Positions 21,421-34,300 are shown, counted from the stretch's first letter. The stretch: DNA of 64,000 nt from Aegilops tauschii subsp. strangulata (GCF_002575655.3 NC_053035.3:506632601-506696600); one strand, 5' to 3'. Notes: generated from the letters alone by a model not told the origin. Made by a program: numbers and translations.

Positions 21421-21818
21421 ACATTGTTCTCATAGTCAATTGAAGCCTCATCCAAAATGGCGGATTCATCACTAAATAAAGTCATGACCTCTCCAAATCC
21501 ACTTTCATCATTATAATCATCATAAATAGGAGGCATGCAATCATTATAACAAATTTGCACATCAAATATTGGGGGACTAAAAATATCATCTTCATCAAAC
21601 ATAGCATCCCCAAGCTTATGGCTTTGCATATCATTAGCATCATGGATATTCAAAGAATTTATACTAACAACATTGCAATCATGCTCATCATTCAAATATT
21701 TTGTGCCAAACATTTTATCGACTTCTTCTTCTAACAATTGAGCACAATTTTCCGATCCATCATTTTCAAGAAAGGTATTATAAAGATTATCAATAATATG
21801 ATGCAACCTCAATTCCAT
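21421..21818 (-). pseudogene. Truncated acidic ORF in the minus-strand Gypsy fragment
   Basis: It starts at ATG 21816-21818, 98 bases inside the primer site, and stays open until the junction with the Copia LTR, so its C-terminus is lost. The protein is strongly acidic (EEEVDKMFG, DAMFDEDDIF, DDYNDESGFGEV). No gag, zinc-knuckle or pol motif is visible. Its position suggests the N-terminal part of a gag-like or accessory protein. I do not recognise the family. Confidence 0.5.
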
Positions 21819-21916
21819 TTTTTTGTAGTTTTCTTTTTATAAACAAAACTAGTGATAAAACAAGAAACTAAAAGATTTAACTGCAATACCTAAAGATATA
21901 CCTTCATGCACTCAGC

Positions 21917-21934
21917 TCCCCGGCAACGGCGCCA
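21917..21934 (-). other. Primer binding site, minus-strand Gypsy
   Basis: Minus strand TGGCGCCGTTGCCGGGGA, nine bases inside the LTR end. The same site type is used by the plus-strand Athila copies. Confidence 0.85.
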
Positions 21935-21943
21935 GAAAAGAGC

Positions 21944-23528
21944 TTGATGTCTACTACGCAACTTTATTCTTGTAGACACGTGTTGGGCCTCCAAGTGCAG
22001 AGTTTTGTAGGACAGTAGCAATTTTCCCTCAAGTGGATGACCTAAGGTTTATCAATCCGTGAGAGGTGTAGGATGAAGATGGTCTCTCTCAAACGACCCT
22101 GCAACCAAATACAAGAAATATCTTGTGTCCCCAACACACCCAATACAATGGCACATTGTATAGGTGCACTAGTTCGGCGAAGAGATGGTGATAAAAGTGT
22201 AATATGGATGGTAGAAATATATTTTTAAAATCTGAATAAACAAAAACAGCAAGGTAGCAACTAGTAAACGGGCACAAAAACGGTATTGCAATGCTTGAAA
22301 AGGAGGCCTAGGGTCTGTACTTTCGCTAGTCTCAACAGTGCTAACATAGTTGGATCATATGATCATCCCTCAAAGTGCAGCAAAGAATCACTCCCGAGTT
22401 CCTATTAGCGGAGAACAAAAGATAGAAATCGTTTGTAGGGTATGAGACCACCTCAAAGCTATTCTTTCCGATCAATCTATCCTAGAGTTCGTACTAGAAT
22501 AACGCAAGCTATTCTTCCCGATCGATCTAATCAAGAGTTCATACTAGAATAACACCAAAGCAAATTCATATTCATAATACTCAGTCCACACAAAGAACTA
22601 CAAGGAGACCCCAAAGTTTCTATCGAAAAAGATAATAAAAAATGCATCAACTCCTATGCATAGATTACCCCAATATCACCGCGGGAATCCGCGAGTTGAA
22701 TGCCATAACACATATCAAGTGAATCAATATGATACCCCATTTGTCGCCTCAAGTATTCATATTGCAAGACATACATCATGTGTTCTCATCTCTGAATATT
22801 CAATCCGACAATACCAAACTTCAAAGGGTAAAGACACAATTCATCATAACAAGAGTATAACGGGGGAGAAACATCATATGAATCCGACTATATTAACAAA
22901 GCCCATGATATAGATCATGAGAGAGAGAGATTAAACACATAGCTACTGGTACAAACCCTCAGCCCCGAGGGTGGACTTCTCCCTCCTCATCGTGGTGGCC
23001 GCCGGGATGATGAAGATGGCCACCGGAGATGATTCCCCCTCCGGCAGGGTGCCAGAACGGGGTCTAGATTGGTTTTTGCGGATACAGAGACCTTGCGGCG
23101 GCGGAACTTCTGATCTAGGGTAACCCCGATGGGTTTCGGAATATTTGGGAATTTATAGTGCAAAGAAGGGGTACGGGAGGCCACCGAGGTGGGCACAACC
23201 CACCTGGGCGCGCCAGGTGGACCTGGTCCGCCCTGGTGGGTTGTGCCCCCCTCAGGGCACCCCCCAGGTGCTGCTCTGGCCCAATGGGTGTCTTCTGGTC
23301 CATAAAAAAAATCACCGTGGAGTTTCGTTGCATTTGGACTCCGTCTGGTATTGATTTCCTGCGATCTAAAAAACAAGCAAAAAACAACAACTGGCACTGG
23401 GCACTGGGTCAATAGGTTAGTCCCAAAAAATGATATAAAGTTGCTATAAAATGATTGTAAAACATCCAAGAATGATAATATATTGGCATGAATACTTCAT
23501 AAATTGTAGATACGTTGGAGACGTATCA
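21944..23528 (-). repeat. 5' LTR of the minus-strand Gypsy element
   Basis: 1585 bases, reading TGATACGTCTCCAACGTATC... on the minus strand and ending AGTAGACATCA. It includes a GC-rich hairpin block at about 23181-23280 (GTGGGCACAACCCACC ... GGTGGGTTGTGCCC) also found in the neighbouring Athila LTRs. Confidence 0.85.
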
Positions 23529-23540
23529 CACGGCGACGTA

Positions 23541-25058
23541 TGATACGTCAATTTTGCATCATGTTTTCTTACTGTTATTTATAATGTTTTTATCCATAAT
23601 AATGCTTTTTGGAGTAATTCTAATGCCTTTTCTCTCATAATTTGCAAGGTATAGACCAAGAGGGAGAATTCCGGCAGCTGGAAATCTGGACCTGAAAAAG
23701 CTACGTCAGGCCACCTATTCTGCACAACTCCAAACAAGCTGAAACTTCATGGAGATTTTTATTTAATATTTAAGAAATATTGGAGCCAATAACTACGAGA
23801 GGGGGGCCACTAGGTGGGCACAACCCACCTGGGCGCACCAAGCAGCCCAGGCGTGCCCTGGTGGGTTGTAGCCTCCTCGGCCCACCTCCGGTGCCCATCT
23901 TTTGGTATATAAGTCATTTTTACCTAGAAAAAATGACGACAAGACTTTTGGGGCGGAGCGCCACCGTCTCCAGGTGGAACTTGGGCAGGAGCACTTTTGC
24001 CCTCCGGCGGAGCGATTCTGCCGGGGGAACTTCCCTCCCGGAGGGGGAAATCATCGTCATCATCATCACCAACAACTCTCCGATCTTGGGGAGGGCAATC
24101 TCCATCAACATCTTCACCAGCACCATCTGATCTCAAACCCTAGTTTATCTCTCATATTCAATCTTGTTAGCGGAACTATAGACGGGTGCTAGGGGGTGAC
24201 TAGTAGTATTGATTGCATCTTGTACTTGATCACTATATGGTTTATTTGGTGGAAGATTATATGTTCAAATCCATGATGTTATTTAATACTCCTCTGATCA
24301 TGAGCATGTTTATTATTTGTGAGTATTTACTTTTGTTCTTGAGGTCACAGGATAAATCATGTTGCAAGTAATCATGTGAATTTGATATGTGTTCGATATT
24401 TTGGTGGTATGTATGTTGTGATTCCCTTAGTGGTGTCATGTGAACGTCGACTACATCACACTTCATCATATTTGGGCCTAACGGAATGCATTGTGGAGTA
24501 GTAAATAGATGGTGGGTTGCGAGAGTGACAGAAGCTTAAACCCCAGTTTATGCGCTATTCCGTAAGGGACCGATTAGACCCAAAAGTGTAAGGCTATGTT
24601 TAGAATTCATTCTTAATACTTTTCTCATAGTTGCAGATGCTTGCGGGAGGGTTAGTCATAAGTAGGAGGTTTGTTCAAGTAAGAACAGCACCTAAGCACT
24701 GGTCCACCCACATATCACATTATCAAAGTAGCGAACACGAATCAAACCAACATGATGAAAGTGACTAGATGAAATTCCCGTGTACCCTCAAGAACACTTT
24801 GTTTATCATAAGAGACCATTTGGCCTGTCCTTTGCCTCAAAAGGATTGGGCTACCTTGCTGCATACTTGTTGCAATTATCGTTACATGCTCGTTGCAAAT
24901 TATCTTGCTATCAAACTACTCCGCTACTTACAATTTCTGCACTTGCAGAAATTACCTTACTGAAAACTACTTGTCATTTCCTTCTGCTCCTCGTTGGGTT
25001 CGACACTATTACTTATCGAACAGAGCTACAATTGATCCCCTATACATGTGGGTCATCA
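23541..25058 (+). repeat. Athila LTR 1 (complete)
   Basis: 1518 bases from TGATACGTCAATTTTGC to GTGGGTCATCA. TATA-like GGTATATAAG lies at about 23902-23911. A GC-rich hairpin block at about 23808-23880 lies just upstream of it. Confidence 0.9.
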
Positions 25059-25069
25059 AGGCTATTTTC

Positions 25070-25087
25070 TAGCGCTGTTGCCGGGGA
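25070..25087 (+). other. Primer binding site, Athila 1
   Basis: TAGCGCTGTTGCCGGGGA, eleven bases after the LTR; the first G of the usual TGGCGC is changed to A. Confidence 0.8.
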
Positions 25088-25148
25088 GTGAAGCGCCTTT
25101 GGTAAGGAAACATTTATATAGTGTGCTGAAATTTTTGTCACTTGTACT

Positions 25149-26496
25149 ATGGAAAACAATCCTTTGAGGGGTTTGTTCGGGGTATGTTCACCTCGTCCAG
25201 AACCACAACTAATTGCCCCTCAACCTACTGCACCTACTGAAAATATTGAACATGAAATTCCTTCGGGTATGATAGAACAACTGCTAGCTAATCCTTATGC
25301 AGGAGATGGAACAGAACATTCTGATATGCACTTGATATATGTGGAACAAATTTGTGGATTGTTTAAGCTTGCAGGTTTACCCGGAGATGAGTTGATGAAA
25401 AAGGTTTTCCCTTTATCTTTGAAGGGAAAAGCATTGGCATGGTATAGGCTATGCGATGATATTGGATCATGGAATTGGAATCGTTTGAAATTGGAGTTCC
25501 ACCAAAAAAATTATCCTATGCATCTAGTTCATCGTGATCAGAATTATATATATAATTTTTGCCTTGTGAAGGAGAAAGTATTGCTCTAGCTTCGGGGAGG
25601 CTTAATTCAATGTTATATTCATGCCCCAATCATGAGCTCTCAAGAGAAATTATTATTCAGAACTTTTATGCTTGGCTTTCTCATAATGATGAAACCATGC
25701 TGGAAACTTCTTGTGCTGGTTCTTTTATGAAGAAAACTATTGAATTCCGGTGGGATCTTTTGGAAAGAATTAAACACAACTCTGAAGATTGGGAACTTGA
25801 CGAAGGTAAAGAGTCAGGTATAAAGCTTAAGTATGATTGTGTTAAATCTTTTATGAATACTGATGCTTTTCAAAAGTTTAGCACTATAATGGACTTGACT
25901 CTGTGATAGTAGCTTCCTTTTGTGAATTATTTGCTACTCATGTTGAACTCCCTAAAGAGAAGTGGTTTAAATATCACCCACCTATTAAAGATGAAACTAA
26001 AAACCAGTACCAGTTAAAGAAGAAACTATACTCTATAATGTTGATCCAGTTGTTCCTACTGCTTATACGAGAAACCCCCTTTTCCTGTTAGGATAAAGGA
26101 ACATGCTAAAGTTTCAAATGTGGTTAACAAAAGCTATGTTAGAACACCTGAACCAGATGAACAAATTAGAGTGGAACCTAATGTTGCTATAGTTAAAGAT
26201 CTCTTAGAAGAAGATATAGATCAGCATGTTATTTACTTCTGTGCAGAAGCTGCTAGAATTGCTAAACCCGATAAAAGGGATAAACATAGACCAGTTGTTG
26301 GCATGCCTGTCATTTCAGTTAAAATAGGAGATCACTGTTATCATGGTTTATGTGACATGGGTGCTAGTGTGAGTGCTATTACTTACACTTTATATCAAGA
26401 AATTAAGAAAGACATAGCACCTGCAGAGATAGAAGACATAGATGTTACTGTTAAACTTGCTAATAGAGACACCATATCACCTTTTGGGATTGTTAG
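25149..26496 (+). pseudogene. Athila 1 gag and protease start, broken
   Basis: Gag begins MENNPLRGLFGVCSPRPEP at 25149 and shows a retrotransposon gag core (YVEQICGLFKLAGLPGDEL, GKALAWYRLCDD). A base is missing near 25565 relative to element 2, moving the frame to 25559-25906, and further shifts follow at about 25890 and 26080. From 26120 the protease region is open with GDHCYHGLCDMGASVSAI, where DMGA replaces the usual DLGA/DTGA. It is interrupted at 26496 by the solo LTR. Confidence 0.85.
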
Positions 26497-27676
26497 TGTC
26501 GGTGTACAAAAGTAGGGGCTCTCCTTTTGACCCCTTTACTTGTGCACGGGCAGTCAGAGCCACGTGCCACGACCACACTTAGCAGGGCAGAGGAGGGAAG
26601 CCGGAGAGAAGGCAAAGCACAAGACAACCAAGGCAACGCCAAGACCAGAAACACAGGAAGGCAAGAGGGTGAGGTAGACTCCCTCGGCAAGATCCTTGCC
26701 GAGGCAGCCTCCGCAGCGCCGGCAAGAGCCTTGCCGGGGCAGCCTGCCCGATGCCAGCGGAGCAAGCCACCCTTGAGCCCACGGGTTCCAACCCAACCAA
26801 CTACATTGGAACCAAGGCTCGGGAGGTGCCTCTGTGGTGGCATGCAGATCTTCGTCAAGATCATAAACATGTGAAATCGGATAAGGACCAAAAGACGGCG
26901 ACCCTCGACAGGATCCTGGCCGAGGAAAACTGCAAGACCCCCGGCAAGCGCCTTGCCGGGGACGACTGCAACGCCACGGCAAGACCCTTGCCACGCCCCC
27001 GGCAAGACCCTTGCCGAGGGCATCAGCGGGCCACTGCCAGGCCTGCACCAGCCAAGACTCCACCGCCGTCCCCAAGTAGCTGTTAGCTCAACCAGCTGGG
27101 CAGGCACCTGCGTGGCGTCGGGCGGCCTCTACACCGACTCAGCAAGCACCTGCGTGGTGGCATGCAACCCTTCGTGAAGGCTCCACCACCACGCCAGCCC
27201 AGCAGCCAGCCAACTTGGCGCCGCGACGCCTCGTCAGCTCGGATGCATGTCAAGGCCAGGCGAGGCGGCGACAGCTGGGACGTGCTTCCTTGCTGTCCCC
27301 GATAAAGCAAGGGGGACACGTCGGCAGCGCATTAAATGCGTTTGCCCTACGGTCCCAGAGGATAGGCTTATCAACTGTAGACCTTTCCACCTCCTGTTTG
27401 CCACTGTGGCAACCCCTTTTGCCTATAAAAGGAGGCCCGAGGCGACTAGGAGAGGGATTCGGCTCTTTTGGGCAAGTTGCACCCCGTAGCTAGCTCAAGA
27501 ACACAAGAACACTCAATACATCCACCAAAGCAGGACTAGGGTATTACGCATCTTCGCGGCCCGAACCTGGGTAAACGACCCATGTGCTTCCTGTCAGACC
27601 TGCTCTTTGCACAACCTCGCGCCCGCCGACCGTAGAAGGGATCCCGGGGACCCCATAGGTGTCATTCCCACCGATA
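26497..27676 (+). mobile_element. Solo LTR, 1180 bases
   Basis: Bounded by TGTCGGTG and CACCGATA (one mismatch from a perfect inverted end) and by the five-base duplication GTTAG (26492-26496 and 27677-27681). Excision in silico restores the protease frame neighbourhood seen in element 2. A TATA box CCTATAAAAGG lies at 27420-27430. No internal domain exists, so it arose by LTR-LTR recombination. It carries five GGCAAG...CTTGCC palindromes. Family unknown; a Gypsy origin is likely from LTR style. Confidence 0.9.
26682..27017. repeat. Five dispersed GGCAAGNNNCTTGCC palindromes in the solo LTR
   Basis: Copies are at 26682-26704 (10-base arms, loop ATC), 26719-26737 (8-base arms, loop AGC), 26941-26959 (loop CGC), 26978-26992 (loop ACC) and 26999-27017 (loop ACC). 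All lie upstream of the LTR TATA box. Confidence 0.85.
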
Positions 27677-29562
27677 GTTAGAGATGTTGAAGTCTTGTGT
27701 GGGAAAATAAAATACCCTACTGATTTTCTTGTTCTTGGTTCCCCACAAGATGACTTCTGTCCCATTATTTTTGGTAGACCTTTCTTGAACACAGTTAATG
27801 CTAAGATAGATTGTAAGAAACAAACTGTCGATGTTAGTTTTGGTGATGAGTCGCATGAATTTAGTTTTTCCAAGTTTAGTAGAAATCATCATGAAAAAGA
27901 ATTGCCTATTAAAGATGAATTAATTGGTCTTGCTTCTATTGTTGTGCCACCTACTGATCCTCTAGAACAATATTTGCTAGACCATGAAAATGATTTACAT
28001 ATGCATGAAAGAAATGAAATAGATAAGATTTTCTTTGAACAACGTCCTCTACTCAAACACAATTTGCCTATTGAAACTCTAGGAGGTCCTCCTCCACCTA
28101 AAGGTGATCCTGTGTTTGAATTGAAACAATTGCCAGACACTTTGAAATATGCTTATCTTGATGAAAAGAAAATATATCCTATTATTATCAGTGCTAACCT
28201 TTCAGAACATGAAGAAGAAAGATTATTGAAAGTCCTAAGGAAGCACCGAGCTACTATTGGATACACTCTTGATGATTTAAAGGGCATTAGTCCCACTCTA
28301 TGTCAGCACAAAATTAATATGGAACCTGATGCTAAACCAGCTGTTGATCACCAACGTCGGTTAAATCCGAAGATGAAAGAGGTGGTAAGAACGGAAATAT
28401 TAAAACTTCTAGAAGCAGGTATAATCTATCCTATAGCTGATAGTAGATGGGTAAGTCATGTTCATTGTGTCCCTAAGAAAGGAGGTATAACCGTTGTTCC
28501 TAATGATAAGAATGAACTTATTCCACAAAGAATTGTTACAGGCTATAGAATGGTAATTGATATCACAAAATTAAACAAAGCTACAAGAAAAGATCATTAC
28601 CCTTTGCCTTTTATTGATCAAATGCTTGAAATATTATCTAAGCACACACACTTTTGCTTCCTTGATGGATATTTTGGCTTTTCACAAATACCTGTTTCTC
28701 AACCTGATCAAGAAAAGACAACTTTTACCTGTCCTTTTGGAACCTATGCTTATAGACGTCTGCCTTTTTGTTTATGTAATGCACCTGCTACCTTTCAAAG
28801 ATGTATGACTGCTATATTCTCTAACTTTTGTGAAAAGATTGTAGAGGTTTTCATGGATGACTTCTCTATTTATGGGAAGTCTTTTGATGATTGTTTAAGC
28901 AATCTTGATCGAGTTTTCCAGAGATGTGAACAAAAAAAATCTTGTCTTGAATTGGAAGAAGTGCCACTTTATCATCAATGAAGGCATTGTCTTGGGTCAT
29001 AAAATTTCTGAAAGAGGTATTGAAGTGGACCAAGCTAAGGTTGATGCAATTGAGAAAATGCCATGCCTGAGGACATAAAAGGTATTCGTAGTTTCCTAGG
29101 TCATGTTGGTTACTATAGGAGGTTTATTAAAGACTTTTATAAAATTTCTAGGCCTCTCACTAATCTTTTGCAAAAGGATATTCCTTTTGTTTTTGATGAT
29201 GATTGTTTAGAAGCCTTTGAAGCACTCAAGAAAGCTTTAATTTCTGCACCTATTGTACAACCACCTGATTCGAACTTGCCTTTTGAAATTATGTGTGATG
29301 CTAGTGACTATGCTGTTGGTGCTGCTCTAGGACAAAGAATTGATCAGAAATTGAATGTTATTCATTATGCTAGTAAAACTCTAGATAGTGCTCAAAGAAA
29401 TTATGCTACTTCTGAAAAAGAATTCTTGGCAGTGGTGGTTGCTTGTGATAAGTTTAGACCTTATATTGTTGATTCCAAATTAACTGTTAACACAGACCAT
29501 GCTACTATTAAATATCTTATGGAAAAGGAAGAAGCTAAACCTAGACTTATTCGTTGGGTTCT
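27677..29562 (+). pseudogene. Athila 1 protease end, reverse transcriptase and RNase H
   Basis: The frame resumes with RDVEVLCGKIKYPTDFLVLG. RT motifs are PKMKEVVRTEILKLLEAG, YRMVIDITKLNKATRKDHYP, FLDGYFGF, TFTCPFGTYAYRRLP and FMDDFSIYG (catalytic DD). An extra A in an A-run at about 28933-28940 shifts the frame, and a missing base near 29063 restores it, so 130 bases are out of frame. RNase H follows ([43 protein letters not shown]) until the Tat element interrupts at 29562. PFGLCNAP reads PFCLCNAP here. Confidence 0.9.
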
Positions 29563-30708
29563 TGTCGGGTGGTAGGTGCGACATATGCCAACGGGTGGCT
29601 TATCATTGTGGGAGCCAGTAAGACATCGCCGGTGCTTGGAAATGGGATAAGGCGAAGACATGCACGCCGGCGAATCTTACCCAGGTTCGGGGCTCTCCGT
29701 GGAGATAACACCCCTAGTCCTGCTCTGCGGGGTCTCCGCATGATCACTAGATCAACACAAGTGGCTACAAGTGGCTCCTTGAGCTCTTTTGCTGGAGGAG
29801 GAAGAAGGGCAAGGCTAGCTCTCCTCTTCTCTCTACGTGGTGTCTAAAATTCTAAGAGATCAACCCTTTGCATGGGTGACATGGGGGCTTTATATAGGCC
29901 TAAACCCAGGGGTACAATGGTAATCCGGCTGGATGCGGGTCCAGGCCATCAGTGTCTGTATCCGCCAGCTTCTCCGCCGGCCGTTGGCGCCCGCCGACTG
30001 GTGGGTCCCGCAGGCTGCTGGTTACTATAGCCTCGCCCCTGATAACGAGGGCTTTGCTGAGGTAAGCATGGCTACAGTGCTGCCGTTCGGCGGACTCTCA
30101 CTGTAGCCTTACCTCGTCTTGTCTTCTTAATGATGCACATACTTCGAGGGGGTTAGGTAGCCGGCTACTGGGAGCCGGCTACACCCCAGGCCGACTAAAA
30201 GGGGGCTTGACCGCCTTCGAGCGTCTCTCTGGCTGTAGGGGCCCGCCGCCCGTGGGCCGTACTGACAACCCGTCGTGGGTGGTGTCATGGTCAACATGGC
30301 TACAGTGCCGCGCCGGACGGGGGATGGCCGACCCGTACGGCGCACTGTGGCCATGCGTGCTCCGGGATTCGGGGGTGGCAGACTTTACTGTAGCCACGCC
30401 CGGTCTTGTCACCGTTATGTGGGTGCTGTCCTGGAGGGTGCAATCTTGGCCGCTTGCCGGGAGTCGGTCTTCTTGTGGCCGGCTTCTTGGAGTCGGCCTT
30501 CTTGTGGCCGGCTTCTTGGAGCCGGCCTTCTTTCGGCTCTCTTCAGGAGGGTTTTAGGGTCGGGCCGACTTCCAGCAGTCCGCCTGTGAGATGGCCGGCC
30601 AGGGGACGGCGGCCCGGTGCTTTGGGTGCTTGAAGGCTCGATCGGCCTGATAATTTTTGAAGAGCCAGGGGGAGTCGGTTAGGCTACCCGTGGTCATTTA
30701 CTCTGACA
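29563..30708 (-). repeat. Tat element 3' LTR
   Basis: 1146 bases, TGTCGG...CTGACA on the + strand. The minus-strand TATA box CCTATATAAAG (about 29889-29899) is intact here but altered in the 5' LTR. A CTTCTTGTGGCCGG duplication of about 27 bases lies at 30468-30530. Confidence 0.92.
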
Positions 30709-30725
30709 GTAGTCCCCGAAGCTGG
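30709..30725 (-). other. Polypurine tract, Tat element
   Basis: Minus strand CTTCGGGGACTAC directly before the 3' LTR. Its core CGGGGACTA recurs inside the element at about 33651, 33894 and 35790. Confidence 0.7.
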
Positions 30726-31359
30726 TTGGGCTTCGCGGCTGAAAGGAGGACGAGAAGCTTAATCAGCTTCCTATCTTGAGGAGCCAGCAGCTAGGAGCCG
30801 ACTTTGATCAGGTGCGCCGTCTTGGTGAGGCCTCAAAATCTGAAGGCGGGAATTAGCTGGCGCGCGCGCCTAGTTGCGGGCCGGCCGCTTGCCGCCTGCG
30901 CACCACGTGGCGCCCTCCGGCTGGGAGAGTCTGCCAGCCCAGGCACGTGATGGGACGCCGCCGCAGGCCGGGGCCCGCCACTTCCACGCCTCGGCCCGGG
31001 TGTGGATCTTCTGTGGCCCAAAACGGGCCATTCGCCTTCCAATGGCAGTTTCCGCACGCCGTTAGGGCGCAATAATCATGGGACGTGGGGGAGTGGGCGC
31101 AGTTAATCCCACGCCCCTCCCACGCCTCGCCTCCTCGGCTTCGCCGCACGAGGCTATAAATAGGGGGAGAAGGTGGAGCGCCAGACGCTCGCACGCTCGC
31201 CCTCGCTCCGCCATCTCCTTCTTCTTCTTCTTCTTCTTCATTGCCATAGCCCCTCGCTGCTGCGCCGTCCCTCCAGTCTTTGCACTACCCCGCAGCTTCG
31301 CCGCCGCGGGGCTGTGCTTTCGCCATCGCCGCGCCTTTTTTCATCGGCTTCTTGCCCTC
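30726..31359 (+). promoter_or_regulatory. Promoter and 5' leader of the antisense gene
   Basis: A clear TATA box TATAAATA lies at 31155-31162 on the + strand, preceded by GC-rich sequence. A (TTC)n stretch at about 31211-31240 falls in the expected leader. The ATG used is 31360. This promoter is inside the element and points towards the pol gene. Confidence 0.6.
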
Positions 31360-34300
31360 ATGTCGCGCGGCGGAGACTGGGACGGCTCCAACGTCCACGA
31401 GGACCACATCGACTTCCTCCGCAAGACGCGGCGGTTGCCCGGCAAGGAGCATGTGCGGGTCCGTCTTGCGCCGGTGCGGGAGATCTCGCCGGTGCCGAAG
31501 GAGGGCGAGCGGGTGATCTTCCGCTCGCACTTCCTGCGCGGCCTTGGCCTGCCTGCGAGCGGCTTCTTCCGCTCCTTCATCGAATTCTACCAGCTCCAGC
31601 CGCACCACCTCACTCCAAACACGGTGGTGCTTCTGTCCGCCTTCGTCACCTTGTGCGAGGGCTTCCTCGGCGTCCTTCCCACCCTCGAGCTCTGGGGGGA
31701 ATTCTTGCAGACCAAGCTCGGTAGCGCTATGAGTGGCGTGCCGGCTCAGAGCGGCGCCTTCATCGCGATGCGGAGGCCGGTAGCCGACAACCCCTTTCCT
31801 CCCATCACGCTGATCCAGTCGGTGAAGCGCTGGCAAAAATCCTACTTCTATGTGGAGAACGTCGCTCCGCAAGGCGACTTCGTCAACTTGCCGGCTTATG
31901 CAGCTGGCCCGCCGGCTGGGAGGCGGCCCCAATGGTCCTATCGGGCCAGAACATTGTCGTCGGCAGGAGCCGCTGCCGTCGCGCGACTTCGGGTAATGAT
32001 CCAGTCGGAGGGCCTGACCGGGCCCGACCTGCTGGCCGCCTTCGTGGCGCGCCGGGTGCTCCCGCTCCAAGGCCGTCCTCATATGATTTGTCAAATGAGC
32101 GGCCAACTCGATCCGAGTCGGATGTGCACCAAAGAGATGCCACATGCGGAGTTAGCTCTCATGGTGAACTACCTTGCGAACTGCAAGCTCGCCGACGAGT
32201 GGCGATTTGGCAAGGAGCCGTACTCCCGTGCCAATCCGCCGCCTATGGTAAACTTTCTTTTTCTTCTCTTCTTTACTTTTGTCACCGAGTTTCTCTTGGC
32301 CGACTCTGACCAGTCGGCTTGTCTTGACAGAGCCCCCTCCTTCGACCGGCAGCCGGGGCAGCGGGGGTGGAGCGCCAATATCTCCCCGACCGGACGGCGC
32401 ACGACACGGACGACCCCGACTTGGGGGCGGCCGCTCTGGACGACGACATCGAGGGGAGAGGCGGCGAGGCACGGGGCTCCGGGCTTGGAGCCAGCTTCGA
32501 CGACTGGCCGGATGATGATGAGGCGGAGGTCGTCCCGCGCCGCCAGCCGGCGTCCGATCAGCACGGCTCGGGCTCATCTGGCGCGCCGGCTGGCCAAGGC
32601 GGCGCGCAGAAGCGCCGGGCCGCGCAGAGCCTATTCGGACGTCAGCCGAAGAAGCCCAAGAGCGCGGCGGCGGCGACCAGGCGGGACGAGGCGGCCGCGA
32701 AGGCTGCCCACTTCCGCAAGGTGGTGAAGCAGCCGCAAGTGGTTTCGGCGTAAGTGTCAATTCTCTCACGCATTCCTTCTTCTTTTTCGTTGATATTCTT
32801 CTGAGTCCTTGTCTTGACTTAAAAAATACAGGGCTCCGCTTTCTCTTGAGCGGACCGCTGCCGCCTTCTTGTTGGTGCGGCGGGTGGATCTGGAAGCGCC
32901 CGCCGCGTGGACCCCCGTGCCGAGCATCAAGCGGCGACGGAGCGGAACGCGCGAGAGGCGGAGGAGCTGAGGGCGGCTGCTGCCATGGCGGCGCAGGAGA
33001 CGACAGAGAGGTCGGCGGAGGCACAAGCCGACGCGGCAGCCAAGGCTCAGGCGGAGGCTGCAGCCGCAGAGAGGGCGGCGGAGGCCCTGCGTAACCAGCC
33101 TCCGCTACTTGTCGTCCCCCTTCGCGCTGTGGCGCCCGAGGTCCCGGTGCCCCCGCCGGAGGAAGCCGGTGGCGACCAGCTGGCAGTGGAGAGGGAGGAG
33201 GGCGACGTTGTCGTGCCGGAGAGGGAGGCGGCACCGGCGTCGCCGACTGGGGCGGACCAAGGCAGCCGGCCTAGCGAGCCGCCCGTGCAACCGGCTGGAG
33301 GCGAGCCGGTTGTGAGGACAGACCTTGTGGTTCGGTCGCCATCGCCCCAACGCGCCGGGAAGGCGACTTCGGCGCCAGGCCCGCAGAAGGCCGCGAGCTC
33401 TGGCTCGTCGGCCCAGGATCTGGAGGCGGCCAGCGCCAGCTCACCGGGATGGATGCCGGGTGGTGGGACGGCCGTGTTGAACGTGGCGGCGCAAGAAGTC
33501 CGGAACCGGCTTCAATCCCAAGCCACTGTGCTGAAACAGTATAATCAAGAGTTCCTCGCGACGCGGACGGCCATTCGGGTGAGTCTTCCCTCTTTTTTGT
33601 TTCTTTTTCTTGATTTCTTCCGTGGGGCGCGTCAACGCACCCACTGGGTGTAGTCCCCGAGTTCCGAGTCGGCTGCTGAGCAGGCGGCTTGGAACTTCTT
33701 AGTAGACTTTGGTTGCTATCTTGCTCTTATTTGCTCCTCTGTCCTATTTGCAGGACTATCACAACCTCCGCGCGGCTACCTTCAACTCCCAGGTCCGGGA
33801 GCATAATCAGAAGACCATTGATCTGACCGAGAGCCGGAGTAAGTGCTTCATCTTTTATCTCACGTGGGGGCGCGTCAGCGCACCCACTGGGTGTAGTCCC
33901 CGAGATTCGGGCCGACTGCTGAGCAGTCGGGCCGGATCTTCCCCGGCGACTTCTTTCTTATTGCCCCTTTTTTCTTTACCATATCTGCAGAGGCCAATGC
34001 TGACCTGAGGGAGCAGTTGGGTGGGGCCCAGACCGCCCTTCGCGCCAAGGAAGCCGAGTGCAACGCCTTGGCTCAGGAGCGTGACCGCTTGGTCAAGAAG
34101 CTGGCCGACCAGGAGGAGAGCCATAAGGCGGCCCTGGAGGCGGCACAGGACAGCGAGGCCGCCCTTCAAGCCGAATAAGAGACCGAGGCGGCGAGCTGGG
34201 CTGAGGCAAGGCAAGCGCTGAGCGACGGCTACGGCCGGATCGAAGATTTGGTTGACGGTAGGCCGCCTTCTTCTTTGTCCCTTAGCTTGCCGCCTGCCAT

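Larger units (their letters stand above)
21418..23528 (-). mobile_element. Minus-strand Gypsy element, 5' end only
   Basis: The 5' LTR (21944-23528), the primer site and the start of the internal domain remain. The rest is cut off by the Sirevirus-like LTR. The primer site TGGCGCCGTTGCCGGGGA and the LTR style fit Athila-type Gypsy elements of wheat such as Sabrina/WHAM; the family is not firmly assigned. Confidence 0.8.

Noticed and set aside
26493..27107. Overlapping long frames in the solo LTR
   Set aside because: They lie wholly in an LTR with target duplications and are GC-rich shadows without motifs.
31285..33234. Long minus-strand frames of 286 and 360 codons opposite the antisense gene
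   Set aside because: High GC content opens these frames. They run against clear exon signals on the other strand and have low-complexity Pro/Arg composition.
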